DNA of 64,000 nucleotides from Flavicella sp964230805 (GCA_964230805.1 CAXRIA010000009.1:1-64000), one strand, 5' to 3'; shown: positions 54,809 through 62,209, counted from the first letter of the stretch. The notes: a model not told the origin generated them from the sequence alone. Numbers and translations are program-made.

Positions 54809-54882
54809 GGGCGCATAGCTCAGCTGGATAGAGCACCTCCCTTCTAAGGAGGCGGTCGAAGGTTCGAATCCTTCTGCGCTCA
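54809..54882 (+). tRNA. tRNA-Arg (UCU anticodon)
   Basis: 74 nt. Acceptor GGGCGCA/TGCGCTC (one G-U), anticodon loop CTTCTAA with TCT, T-loop TTCGAAT, discriminator A. CCA not encoded. Last tRNA before the terminator. Confidence 0.95.
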
Positions 54883-54890
54883 CAGAAAAC

Positions 54891-54926
54891 AAGCCTTACA
54901 AATAAAATGATTTGTAAGGCTTTTCT
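54891..54926 (+). terminator. Terminator of the tRNA cluster
   Basis: Perfect 13-bp stem AAGCCTTACAAAT/ATTTGTAAGGCTT with a 6-nt loop and a short T run. Confidence 0.85.
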
Positions 54927-55020
54927 GTTTTTAGTGAATACCTAAAATAAAATGCCGGTGTTCCGAGTCAACAGGAATCGCTTTGATTTACTTACAGAAG
55001 ATCGCTCTTTTTAAACCTAA

Positions 55021-55049
55021 AAAAGTGTACTGGAAACCAGTGCGCTTTT
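55021..55049 (-). terminator. Probable original terminator of tRNA-Arg(ACG), left behind at the island's left end
   Basis: On the minus strand AAAAGCGCACTGG, a TTT loop, CCAGTACACTTTT and more T: a 13-bp stem with two wobble pairs. It starts 8 bp beyond the tRNA-3'-end copy at 55058, just where the terminator of the uninterrupted tRNA gene should be. Confidence 0.6.
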
Positions 55050-55057
55050 GTTGTTTT

Positions 55058-55074
55058 GTGACCTCGATAGGATT
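55058..55074. repeat. Left attachment-site copy (attL-like)
   Basis: GTGACCTCGATAGGATT: matches the tRNA-Arg(ACG) 3' end at 63773-63789 at 16 of 17 positions (T for G at position 7). The following bases TTATTTTAG would put an in-frame stop just after the core if the island circularised. Confidence 0.6.
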
Positions 55075-55121
55075 ATTTTAGGATCCTTTGCACTCCGTGC
55101 TGAAAATAGTCCAAACAAAAA

Positions 55122-55147
55122 AAACGCTCAAGCAAGCTTGGCGTTTT
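55122..55147 (-). terminator. Terminator-like hairpin left of the first repeat unit
   Basis: On the minus strand AAACGC-CAAGC/GCTTG-GCGTTT with one bulge, then a long T run. It follows the tRNA-end-like segment at 55170 in the direction of tRNA transcription. Confidence 0.6.
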
Positions 55148-55169
55148 TCCTCATTGTATTTATTTATTC

Positions 55170-55395
55170 GTGACCTCAATAAGCCAGAGTTCAAACTTTA
55201 TAGCAGAACTAAATTTGATTCATAAAAGTCATTTTGATTATAAAAAATAAACCCACAACTTTATGGGTTGTGGGTTCGACTAGTGACCTCAATATGGAAG
55301 AGTTCAAACTTTATAATAGAACTAAATTTGATTCTTAAAAGTCATTTTCATTATAAAAAATTAACCCACAACTTTTTAGATTGCGGGTTCGACTA
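55170..55395. repeat. Two 113-bp tandem units of tRNA-3'-end-like sequence plus terminator
   Basis: Units at 55170-55282 and 55283-55395 are highly similar over their full length. Each begins GTGACCTCAATA and then GAGTTCAAAC, like a tRNA 3' end read from the opposite strand, and each ends with an AACCCACAAC.../GTTGTGGGTT-type hairpin (55250-55276; 55363-55389, imperfect). A further tRNA-end-like segment, GTGGAGCAAAAGGGAG, starts at 55396, again 113 bp on, and the attL copy lies 112 bp before the first unit. Confidence 0.7.
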
Positions 55396-55503
55396 GTGGA
55401 GCAAAAGGGAGTTAAGTCGAACTATTTTGATAGTGATTTACATAAGTTAATAAAAAAGCTTATGTGCTTTTAATAACTTATTGTTTGATTTAATGTTTCA
55501 TTA

Positions 55504-56349
55504 TTAAATTTCATAAAATGTTTTATTGTATTCTGATATTACATTGTCTTTTACGGGATTCCAAAGCGTTACTATCTGTCCATTTAATTCAAACACTTTT
55601 CCGTGATTCTTTTCTCCGAAATTTTTCATTTGGGCGAAATTCGATTTAAATGTTTTTATTCCAGAACAATATTCTGCGAGTAAATCATACTTTACAGTTC
55701 CGTATTTTTTTTCTAATTCCAAAAAGATTATTAAGATTCGAGAACAAATAAAGTCAGGATTTTTAAACCATTTCGGTAGTTTTCTATAAATTTTATCAAT
55801 TTCTTTTTCCTTCTGATTTGATATTAAATATTCTGTTTTCTCTGTTTTTTTAATCAGGTTAGAAGTTTGAATTGATTTTTCTAAGTCGATTGGTTTCTCA
55901 ATGTTAAGATCTCTTAAATGATTTGTAATAACAAAAAGATTTTTGTCGTTTAAGAAGTTGCTTGTTGTGGAAATTACCCAACCATTTTGATGTTCATTAT
56001 AAACTCCATATTGTTCCGAAACCGCTTTTGGACAAATTAGTCCTTTAATAACTGAACCTTTTTTGTCGAAAAGTACAACAGCGAGATAGTCAAAATTCCA
56101 AGAACGAATAATACTCAATTGAGTAGTTAAATTACCTGTGATTTTTCTTGATTTAACTTGATACAATTCTCCATTTGGTGCTGCTATATCTGCGCTTGCA
56201 TTTGATGCAGTTAAAAGTTCGCCTTTAAGATGTTCATTCACTAAATATTCAGCATATTCACCAAGTAAATTTGAAGTTCTGCCCAACTTTTGTTTTAATA
56301 ATTCTGTTGAGATATTATATTCTTTCCATAAGTCAGCTATTTCTTTCAT
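55504..56349 (-). CDS. Possible PD-(D/E)XK-fold protein (DUF6998-like), island cargo
   Basis: 281 residues. The N-terminal 115 residues resemble restriction-endonuclease-like domains of the DUF6998 type: GRTSNLLGEYAEYLVNEHL (helix with Glu), ASADIAAPNG (Asp) and ELYQVKSRKI (Q-x-K), the order E...D...QxK of the PD-(D/E)XK core, then NFDYLAVVLFD. The C-terminal half is lysine-rich and unassigned. It could be an orphan nuclease or defence protein; no methylase or partner is next to it. It starts 20 bp after the palindrome nest, whose end reads GTTGTAGTGCATTT towards this gene. Confidence 0.5.
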   Translation of the reverse strand: MKEIADLWKEYNISTELLKQKLGRTSNLLGEYAEYLVNEHLKGELLTASNASADIAAPNGELYQVKSRKITGNLTTQLSIIRSWNFDYLAVVLFDKKGSVIKGLICPKAVSEQYGVYNEHQNGWVISTTSNFLNDKNLFVITNHLRDLNIEKPIDLEKSIQTSNLIKKTEKTEYLISNQKEKEIDKIYRKLPKWFKNPDFICSRILIIFLELEKKYGTVKYDLLAEYCSGIKTFKSNFAQMKNFGEKNHGKVFELNGQIVTLWNPVKDNVISEYNKTFYEI

Positions 56350-56368
56350 TTATTCGGTTTTTACAAAT

Positions 56369-56729
56369 GCACTACAACGTCCACTGTGTATAGCGAAGTG
56401 AGGCGCGCCTCACGGAGAGATATAATTGCGCCTCATTCGTTATACACGCTGATGTGTGTAGTTTCGTGATGAGTTCTCGTAGACTCGATAAATATGCTAA
56501 TAAAGAGTCGAGGTGCAATTAACAGTGGACGATGGTATGTAATTAGTAGAAGGGAAGCGTTTGTAAAACGCGATTCTACGTGCCTTAGGCAATTACATAC
56601 CATCGGTTTTGTGTATGGCTCGTTGCGGAAAATCAGCTATGATTTTCCGCCGTAACCAAAAGATAGCAAATTGCAATGAATTCCGATTAGGAATTCAGCC
56701 GCAATGAGCTATACACGGTGTTGTAGTAC
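56369..56729. repeat. 361-bp nest of palindromes with inverted ends, cassette-site-like
   Basis: Ends: GCACTACAAC at 56369-56378 and GTTGTAGTAC at 56720-56729, complementary at 9 of 10. Inside are three large stems. I: 56386-56406 with 56428-56447, 20 pairs with one bulged G at 56398. II: 56531-56544 with 56591-56604, 14 perfect pairs. III: 56611-56628 with 56699-56716, 18 pairs including two G-U. Smaller hairpins lie in II and III. GTCCACTGT/ACAGTGGAC (56379-56387 with 56522-56530) offers an alternative pairing. No gene fits. A third copy of the end sequence is at 57754-57763. Confidence 0.75.
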
Positions 56730-56734
56730 GTTTT

Positions 56735-57010
56735 TTATTCGTTACAAATTCTTCTTGCATTATTAATGCCATCAAACTTACGCCTACATCTATCTAATTC
56801 ATTCTTTAAATCTGATGAGTGAGTTCCAAAACCAGCACCATTAGATTCCCATTTATTATATATTTTCACACAATTGCAAGCATCTTCTTTTTTACTTGGC
56901 ATAATTGCAAAGATTAAAATTGCTCCAACGACTATAATACCAATGAAAATATTTCTACCGGTTTTTCCTTGTTTCTCTTGAGTTTTTCTCCGTTCCTCTA
57001 ATTTTGACAT
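56735..57010 (-). CDS. Small single-span membrane protein, unknown
   Basis: 91 residues. A basic N-terminus (MSKLEERRKTQEKQGKTGRN) leads into one hydrophobic segment (IFIGIIVVGAILIFAIM), then an outward part with five cysteines (ACNCVKIY, LDRCRRKF, RRICNE). Not recognised. Its stop is 6 bp from the palindrome nest, and it starts 12 bp after the DUF4177-like gene; they are probably one transcript. Confidence 0.55.
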   Translation of the reverse strand: MSKLEERRKTQEKQGKTGRNIFIGIIVVGAILIFAIMPSKKEDACNCVKIYNKWESNGAGFGTHSSDLKNELDRCRRKFDGINNARRICNE

Positions 57011-57022
57011 AACTTATGATTT

Positions 57023-57175
57023 TTATATTTGTTTTTTGAATATATAAACTCCTTTATCTGTAATAGAGACTAATTCATATCCGTCATCTCCATAGATGTT
57101 TAGAATTTCCTCGAGTTTTTTCACACCACCAAATCCAGTATTAATTTTTTCAGCTTTATAATCCCATTTAGCCAT
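57023..57175 (-). CDS. DUF4177-like small protein
   Basis: 50 residues, MAKWDYKAEKINTGFGGVKK then LEEILNIYGDDGYELVSITD. The W-[DE]-Y-K ... LEEILN..G.DGYELVS pattern is that of DUF4177, short proteins of unknown role. Complete, ATG at 57175, in line with the membrane-protein gene. Confidence 0.65.
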   Translation of the reverse strand: MAKWDYKAEKINTGFGGVKKLEEILNIYGDDGYELVSITDKGVYIFKKQI

Positions 57176-57203
57176 ATCGATAGTTTTTTAGTTATAAATT
57201 AAT

Positions 57204-57779
57204 TTATGTAAGCAAAAAATTAGACCATTCTTTTTGTTTATCTGCTCTATAAAAACGAGCAGGAGAATATAATAAACTAAATTTTATATTCTTTTTGTTA
57301 CAATGTTTTTGAAGTTCTAAAATTTGTCTTTTAATATTTGGAATGCCTGAAAAGGTTTTACGAGTCAGACAAACTTTTTCTAACTTGGTTAAGTTGTCAA
57401 TTATGTTATTTATGTTTCGCCATTGGGTAACTTTCTTATCAATATAATTGTCGTAAAAATTTGCTTCTTGTCCTTTTTCTACCTCAATTTATTTAATCAA
57501 ATCAGCGAAGTCAATTTTATGTTTATTTATAAACTCTATCTTTTTATGCTTTGAAGCTTCTTTCAAATCTTTATTATTATATGCGACTGATAATATTCTC
57601 CACAAATAATTTCTACTTCTACCATAGAAGAAATCAGCACTATTATTTTTTGCATTCGGATTAAATGTTCCAACAATTAGAATTTTTGTTTGAGAATTAA
57701 TTTTGTGGTTAAGAAATTTATGTTCAATCGTAATCAAAATATTGTTTTTAAATGTACTACAACACGTGTATATACGCAA
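57204..57779 (-). pseudogene. Uracil-DNA-glycosylase-like gene with one internal stop
   Basis: One frame of 192 codons interrupted by a single in-frame TAA at 57489-57491. The first part has ILIVGTFNPNAKNNSADFFYGRSRNYLWRIL, the pattern of the uracil-DNA-glycosylase-like superfamily (GTFNP ... FYGRxRNxFW). After the stop the frame continues IEVEKGQEANFYDNYIDKK to FRKTFSGIPN-type residues (CLTRKTFSGIPNIKRQIL) and LLYSPARFYRADKQKEWSNF, with SPA-like motif near the end as in the family. A GAA-to-TAA change is the simplest cause. The start is TTG or another non-ATG codon, since the cassette junction GTTGTAGTAC lies at the 5' end. Confidence 0.65.
57754..57763. repeat. Third copy of the cassette-end sequence
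   Basis: GTACTACAAC followed by ACGTGTATATACGC, the same order as the end of the palindrome nest (GTACTACAACACCGTGTATAGC when read on its minus strand). It stands at the 5' side of the glycosylase-like pseudogene. Confidence 0.6.
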
Positions 57780-58242
57780 TAATACTAAATATTAAATAAA
57801 AATTCAATTTCAATACTAAAATATTCCATAAGCTTTATAATTACAATAGATTTGATGATTTTAATTAATTGCGCAATTTGTATATATGAATAAATTTAAT
57901 ATTGTTATAATAAGTTTTAGATATACAAATTACGCAATTATAAATACTGGGTTTCATTAAGTCTTATTATATTGTCTTTAAAAGGTGAATTAATCTTTTT
58001 TTAATATATCTCAGATGCTGATTAAACAAGACGATTTATTTGTATAACTTCAGCAAAAGGTTCTGTCGCATTAACTTAATAATGTAAAGGAAATTATAAC
58101 TTTAAGCTTTAATGAAGTTGATGCGACAGAACCTTAAAATATTTGCTAATTTTAAGGTATTGGATTATAAAATAGTTAATCAAAAAATTAATCATTTACA
58201 AAGCAAATACGAAAGTGGTTTGATAATATAATAAAACATTTT
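57780..58242. other. AT-rich intergenic region with long inverted repeats
   Basis: Very AT-rich, no gene found. Three inverted repeats: 57867-57886 with 57921-57940 (19 of 20 pairs, 34-nt loop); 58058-58077 with 58115-58134 (19 of 20); and ACCTTAAAAT/ATTTTAAGGT at 58131-58158 (perfect 10 bp). Confidence 0.6.
58058..58134. repeat. 77-bp inverted-repeat element, possible MITE
   Basis: Ends AGGTTCTGTCGCATTAACTT and its inverse (one mismatch). GGTTCTGTCGCA is close to IS6-family terminal repeats (GGTTCTGTTGCA). No target duplication is visible, so it may instead be a transcription terminator or a fixed remnant. Confidence 0.4.
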
Positions 58243-58659
58243 ATGAAATTTAATAACAAATATAACTTCACTTTACTGCTAGTTTTTTTAGGGGTTTCTT
58301 GGGTTATTTATGCTTTATTAGTAAGTGTATATGGAAAATGCGGACTTTACTTGACCAATGAAAAAGACAATTGGTATGTCAAATATGAAGTTGATGTAAG
58401 TGACGAAACGGGATCTAAATATTATGAAGAGACATTTAGTGGGCCAATAACAAAACATGAGGCTTTAAAAATTATTGAAAACTGCCAAAAGGAAAGCAAT
58501 GAATGGCATAAAAAATATGGAACAGTCTATTATTTAGCAAAAGGTAATGAATACGAAGGCATATTATTTATGATAATAATTTTCGGTCCTTTGGTATTAT
58601 TATATGCAATTGGAAAAAAACAACTAAAAAATGAAAACAGAAAAAACGTATCACGATAA
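58243..58659 (+). CDS. Two-span membrane protein, unknown
   Basis: 138 residues. Membrane segments at ~8-29 and ~105-123, with about 75 soluble residues between them (VKYEVDVSDETGSKYYEETF, HEALKIIENCQKESNEW). Not recognised. The following small MORN-like gene overlaps its end by 29 bp in another frame, suggesting a linked pair. AT-rich composition unlike the core genome. Confidence 0.55.
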   Translation: MKFNNKYNFTLLLVFLGVSWVIYALLVSVYGKCGLYLTNEKDNWYVKYEVDVSDETGSKYYEETFSGPITKHEALKIIENCQKESNEWHKKYGTVYYLAKGNEYEGILFMIIIFGPLVLLYAIGKKQLKNENRKNVSR

Positions 58660-58795
58660 CGGAAACATTAAAGAAGAATATCAAGTTAACGATGAAGGTG
58701 TGCGTCATGGTACAACAAAATTGTATCATGAAAATGATCAATTACAGGTTGAAGTACATTATACTGAAGGAATCCAAAACTCTGGAAAATGGTAA
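58631..58795 (+). CDS. Small MORN-type repeat protein
   Basis: 54 residues, MKTEKTYHDNGNIKEEYQVN then GVRHGTTKLYHENDQLQVEV. Two repeats of the Y-x-x-N-G-x-I-x-x-E-x-x-x-x-x-G type seen in YwqK-like (MORN_2) proteins. Starts inside the end of the membrane-protein gene. Possibly an immunity-like or partner protein; function unknown. Homologous in its repeats to the next gene. Confidence 0.5.
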   Translation: MKTEKTYHDNGNIKEEYQVNDEGVRHGTTKLYHENDQLQVEVHYTEGIQNSGKW

Positions 58796-58866
58796 AAAAG
58801 CATAATACCCTAATTTATTACAAATGACATTAAACAGGTTTAATTAATATATTTAAAAATTAAAAA

Positions 58867-60257
58867 ATGGAAATAGAAAGAGAATTTTTTGAAAATGGTA
58901 AAATTTATAGAGAAGGCCAAATAAATAACGACAACCAACTCCACGGATATCTTAAAGAATATCATAAAAATGGTCAATTGAGATTTGAGCTTAACTATAA
59001 AAATGGCAAACAAATAGATAGTCAAGTTGATAGTTATGATCAAGATGGGAATTTAGTCAGAAGTGTAGACGTAAAAAATGGGAGCCTTAATGGTAACTTT
59101 GAAGAATATTATCCAAACAAAAAAATTAAGAGAAAGGGTGTTTACAAAGATGATGTCATTGTTGAAGAAATACTTTTTGATAATTATGGCAACAAAACTA
59201 TTAAACAACTTTATAATAAGGTTTATTCTAATTCTGAATTTAAGCAAAAACTAAATGAGTTCAAAAGAAAAAATAATGATACCTGTTCATTTGAAGTTGT
59301 GACACTAGATTTTAATAAATGGGGATTGTATAAAAAGGGATATGTTTTAGGAAGCTCTCATGGACATAATTTTTTGAAAACTTCAGAAATTGCCATTAAA
59401 TGGCCTATTTGTGAGGACGAAGAAGATGAAATTTATTCCTTTGATGAAACAGAATTCCTAGATTATATTGGAAATATTGAGTTGAATGAGATTTTTTTAG
59501 AGTCAGAAAATTTTGAAGCTGGAGAGGTGACTTCTACGATTTGGAATAAAAGAGCTCCGAAAGATTTGATTAATAAATCTAGAGAGATTAGTTTTTTAAC
59601 AATCCATGGTTTCTAGATTATGGCAATCCTGAGTCTGATTACACCGTTTATGAATTAGAAAGTGATACCATTTTGAGAGATGAAACAGATACGATATTAA
59701 ATTCAGTTGTTGTAAAACTTAGAGGTGAGAACTATAATGAAACATTAGAATGGTGTTTTTCTATAGATAAAGTTTCTGAATCTGGAGATAGAGTTGTAAG
59801 AAGTCAATTAAATAAAAAGATTAAAGATATGTTTATTGAACTTCTGACTCGGGATATGGTTGAATTTACTGATATAGATGGAATAGACGATTTTCTGAAT
59901 GATTTAAAAGATTCGGGGGACTCTTATTTAAATGTATTTAAGACAAGTGATGAAGAACTAATGATAATAGCATTTAATGTTCTTTTGGATATGTTTTATG
60001 ATATATGGTTGGCAACTGAGTCAGTTGACGATATATATGATCATATTAACTTTGGAAATAAGGACATTAGTGAAATAAGATTTCAGCTTTTTACTGAACT
60101 GAAAGTTAATTTTAGCATGGACAAACTTTTTAATGGATGTTTATGTGTTTTGATAATTCTATTCTATTCAAATTTAACAGCGGACCAAAAAAATAAAATG
60201 GGAAAAGAAAAAATTGGTGAGATTGAAAAGTTTAAATCTTTAATATTGAATTTATAA
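58867..60257 (+). pseudogene. MORN-repeat protein in two frames joined at a slippery heptamer
   Basis: Frame 1 runs 58867-59616 (249 residues). It starts with four to five MORN_2-type repeats (REFFENGKIYREGQ, LKEYHKNGQLRFELNY, EEYYPNKKIKRKGVY) and then an unassigned region ending REISFLTIHGF. The -1 frame is open from just before the stop to 60257 and carries straight on as SF-NNPWFLDYGNPESDYTVYE, followed by ~200 acidic residues (no known domain). The frames meet at TTTTTTA (59592-59598), placed as T TTT TTA. The whole would encode about 463 residues. Either a one-base loss in a T run or a programmed -1 frameshift; I cannot tell which. A TTG at 59673 could also start the second part separately. 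Confidence 0.6.
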
Positions 60258-60413
60258 TGCATAGAATCCGTAAAGAATGATAGACTATCTCGTTAAGCAA
60301 GTAAACTTAAATTATTGAATGTCTTCAAACAAATCTGAACTTTTTAGATCAAAATCTCAGAGAGTAATTATTGTTAATTTAGTAAAATTCTTTAGAATAT
60401 TTCTTTCTATTAG

Positions 60414-60920
60414 TTAACGACTCAACAACAATCCAGCAGCCACTCCAATTCCTCCTGCCGCCACATTCTTAATCTGTTGGTTTGATTTATCCTTTTTTAG
60501 GGCTTGGTTCTTTTGTTTTAAAGTCTCGATGTCCTCTTTTAATTTCTCTATCTCTTCTGATTGCTCCGAATTAATAGCTTTTTGCTCTTTTAACTGATAG
60601 GTTATGTCATCTTTTGCTCTAATAGCATCCAATGCCCTTTCCTGTTCCATTTTCACCCTGTAATCTGCATTTTCTAAATGAACCTTAAGCTTATCGTTCT
60701 TCTTGATTTCTAAACGAAGATTCTCTGCTAATTTTTCTTCCTTTGGTGTTATTCTTCCAATATACTCATATTGGTCCTTAAAACACATTACCAAATTATA
60801 CATCAGTTCCGATAACGATACATTATACTTCTCCGCCATACATTTGAGCATAATCTTCTCATCTGGTGCTACTTTTAGACTAAGAGTCAAGTTTCTGAAT
60901 TTTGTTACTTCCGTTTCCAT
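60414..60920 (-). CDS. Ribbon-helix-helix-like coiled-coil protein
   Basis: 168 residues. N-terminal ~45 residues (TLSLKVAPDEKIMLKCMAEK then YNVSLSELMYNLVM) fit a ribbon-helix-helix DNA-binding fold: a short beta strand and two helices. Residues ~60-150 form one long charged coiled coil (QKNQALKKDKSNQ at its end). The C-terminus is a glycine/alanine-rich hydrophobic stretch (VAAGGIGVAAGLLLSR). The layout suggests a DNA-binding protein anchored or oligomerised by its tail, as in plasmid maintenance or mobilisation accessories; the role is inferred. It faces a 24-bp palindrome 40 bp upstream of its start. Confidence 0.5.
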   Translation of the reverse strand: METEVTKFRNLTLSLKVAPDEKIMLKCMAEKYNVSLSELMYNLVMCFKDQYEYIGRITPKEEKLAENLRLEIKKNDKLKVHLENADYRVKMEQERALDAIRAKDDITYQLKEQKAINSEQSEEIEKLKEDIETLKQKNQALKKDKSNQQIKNVAAGGIGVAAGLLLSR

Positions 60921-60959
60921 ATCATTTTGTATTAAATTAACGAGGTATGCCTATGAAAT

Positions 60960-60983
60960 CTACCTCAGGTATACCTGAGGTAG
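60960..60983. promoter_or_regulatory. 24-bp perfect palindrome, probable operator
   Basis: CTACCTCAGGTA and its exact inverse, with further GAGGTA half-sites on both sides (60942-60947 and 60984-60989 region). Lies between the divergent RHH and MerR-like genes, a natural site for autoregulation by the RHH protein, or for a DNA-processing event of the island. Confidence 0.6.
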
Positions 60984-61057
60984 ACCTCTACTTCTTTATT
61001 TTTAATGCCCATTTCAAGGCATTTTCAATACGAATATAATCATTTTATTTACATTTT

Positions 61058-61088
61058 ATTGTTTTTTTATTGTTTTTTATTACATTTG
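61058..61088 (+). promoter_or_regulatory. Promoter of the MerR-like/recombinase operon
   Basis: ATTG at 61058-61061, 19 nt, then TACATTTG at 61081-61088, a consensus-quality Bacteroidota promoter 15 bp before the ATG. Confidence 0.7.
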
Positions 61089-61103
61089 TGTAAAGTTTAA
61101 CTT

Positions 61104-61964
61104 ATGAAAGACGATATTACCTTTAAAAACAACCTTTTAGATCAGCGTTATACCATGCCTAAACATCTTGGTATTAGTTCGCGCATGGTGACCTATTGGA
61201 AGACGAAGCACATTCTTCCTTTTTTTCAGGCACATAAAAACGGACGCATGAATGTTCCTCAAGCGGTTTGGCTTTATTTAATCCAAGAGCTAAGTGAATT
61301 TGGAATTAATACCACCAAACTTGCAGAATTAGCTTATTTGGTATGGCAGGTACCTCGTGAGCAAGGCTACTTTAAGCAAAAACTCGAGAAAGCCATTTCA
61401 TATCTGGAAAAACAAAACGATTCTGATACTGATGAGGTTTTAAAAACTTATAAGAGAAATATCAAAAACCGTTTATTTTTAGATACTCTAAGTCAGGAAA
61501 TCAATCCTTTTGTTGATGCTATAGTGGATAGTATTTTGATTAACAAAAATCCATTATCCTTTTACTACTTCCCTAAAAGTGGTGAATGTTATGTTAGGGA
61601 TGGTAATGCCTTAATTAGTGAAAAGCTTATTGGTCTAATTAAAGATGAAGCTTACCTATGTATTCCACTTATGGGGTTTGTTAAGAGTATTGTGAGCGTA
61701 GAATTTGAATATGTAAAAAGAGACCTTAATTATCTGTCTCAGGTGGAAAATCAAATACGAGAGATTATTATGTTTAAATCTCCTAAACATATCGAGCTGC
61801 TTGTTGATGATCATTCTATCAAACCGCTTATTATTAGAGAGGAGCATAAAAAAGCGGAGCAATTGGCAAATTTCTTTCTAAATAATAAGCTACCTAAAAC
61901 AGCAAGACTGCTTATTGAGCCTAGAGCTCAAGGCAACTATAAACTAACCATCTTAACTAAATAA
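61104..61964 (+). CDS. MerR-like winged-helix protein of the island
   Basis: 286 residues. Residues ~18-65 (LGISSRMVTYWKTKHILPFF ... MNVPQAVWLYLIQELSEFGI) have the MerR-type pattern: helix-turn-helix 'SRMVTYWxxxxIL' and the 'L..I.ELxxxG' helix. The rest is a helical and mixed domain without a known effector motif. Genes of this kind precede serine recombinases in Bacteroidota elements and could act as regulator or recombination directionality factor; that role is inferred. First gene of the operon leading to the recombinase. Confidence 0.65.
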   Translation: MKDDITFKNNLLDQRYTMPKHLGISSRMVTYWKTKHILPFFQAHKNGRMNVPQAVWLYLIQELSEFGINTTKLAELAYLVWQVPREQGYFKQKLEKAISYLEKQNDSDTDEVLKTYKRNIKNRLFLDTLSQEINPFVDAIVDSILINKNPLSFYYFPKSGECYVRDGNALISEKLIGLIKDEAYLCIPLMGFVKSIVSVEFEYVKRDLNYLSQVENQIREIIMFKSPKHIELLVDDHSIKPLIIREEHKKAEQLANFFLNNKLPKTARLLIEPRAQGNYKLTILTK

Positions 61965-61968
61965 ACCA

Positions 61969-62133
61969 ATGATAAATAAGAAACCACAAGTATCACTGAA
62001 TCGGTCCCTGAGACTCCAGCCCGAGATAACATTAGCTCGTTATGGACCAAAGGGATGCTTATACTTTAGAGAAGGATACATTAACCAACCAGAAAAGAGA
62101 AGCTATAAAGAGACAGCTTCAATTGATTTGTGA
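61969..62133 (+). CDS. Small ORF between MerR-like gene and recombinase (alternative 1)
   Basis: 54 residues, starting MINKKPQVSLNRSLRLQPEI, basic, no known family. Starts 4 bp after the MerR-like stop. It overlaps the next small ORF in another frame; both may be real, but one may be an accident. The close spacing favours this one as the next cistron. Confidence 0.4.
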   Translation: MINKKPQVSLNRSLRLQPEITLARYGPKGCLYFREGYINQPEKRSYKETASIDL

Positions 62134-62209
62134 AAAGGAAGATAATATAGATGAAATTTTAAATGCACTAGAGAACTATTGCCTTATAGTATTGAACACC
62201 ATTAAATAG
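62042..62209 (+). CDS. Small ORF abutting the recombinase (alternative 2)
   Basis: 55 residues, starting MDQRDAYTLEKDTLTNQKRE, helical and charged, ending 6 bp before the recombinase ATG. No known family. Overlaps the previous small ORF by 92 bp. Confidence 0.4.
   Translation: MDQRDAYTLEKDTLTNQKREAIKRQLQLICEKEDNIDEILNALENYCLIVLNTIK

Noticed and set aside
55100..55400. CRISPR array
   Set aside because: The repeats are 113 bp, only two good copies, with hairpins and tRNA-like starts and no spacers or cas genes.
55504..56349. Restriction-modification system
   Set aside because: Only a possible nuclease fold is present; no methyltransferase or specificity gene is adjacent.
56369..56729. Structured non-coding RNA or riboswitch
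   Set aside because: The nest is symmetric on both strands, with inverted ends, lies after one gene and before another, and recurs in part at 57754; a DNA-level recombination or repeat element fits better. An RNA role is not excluded.
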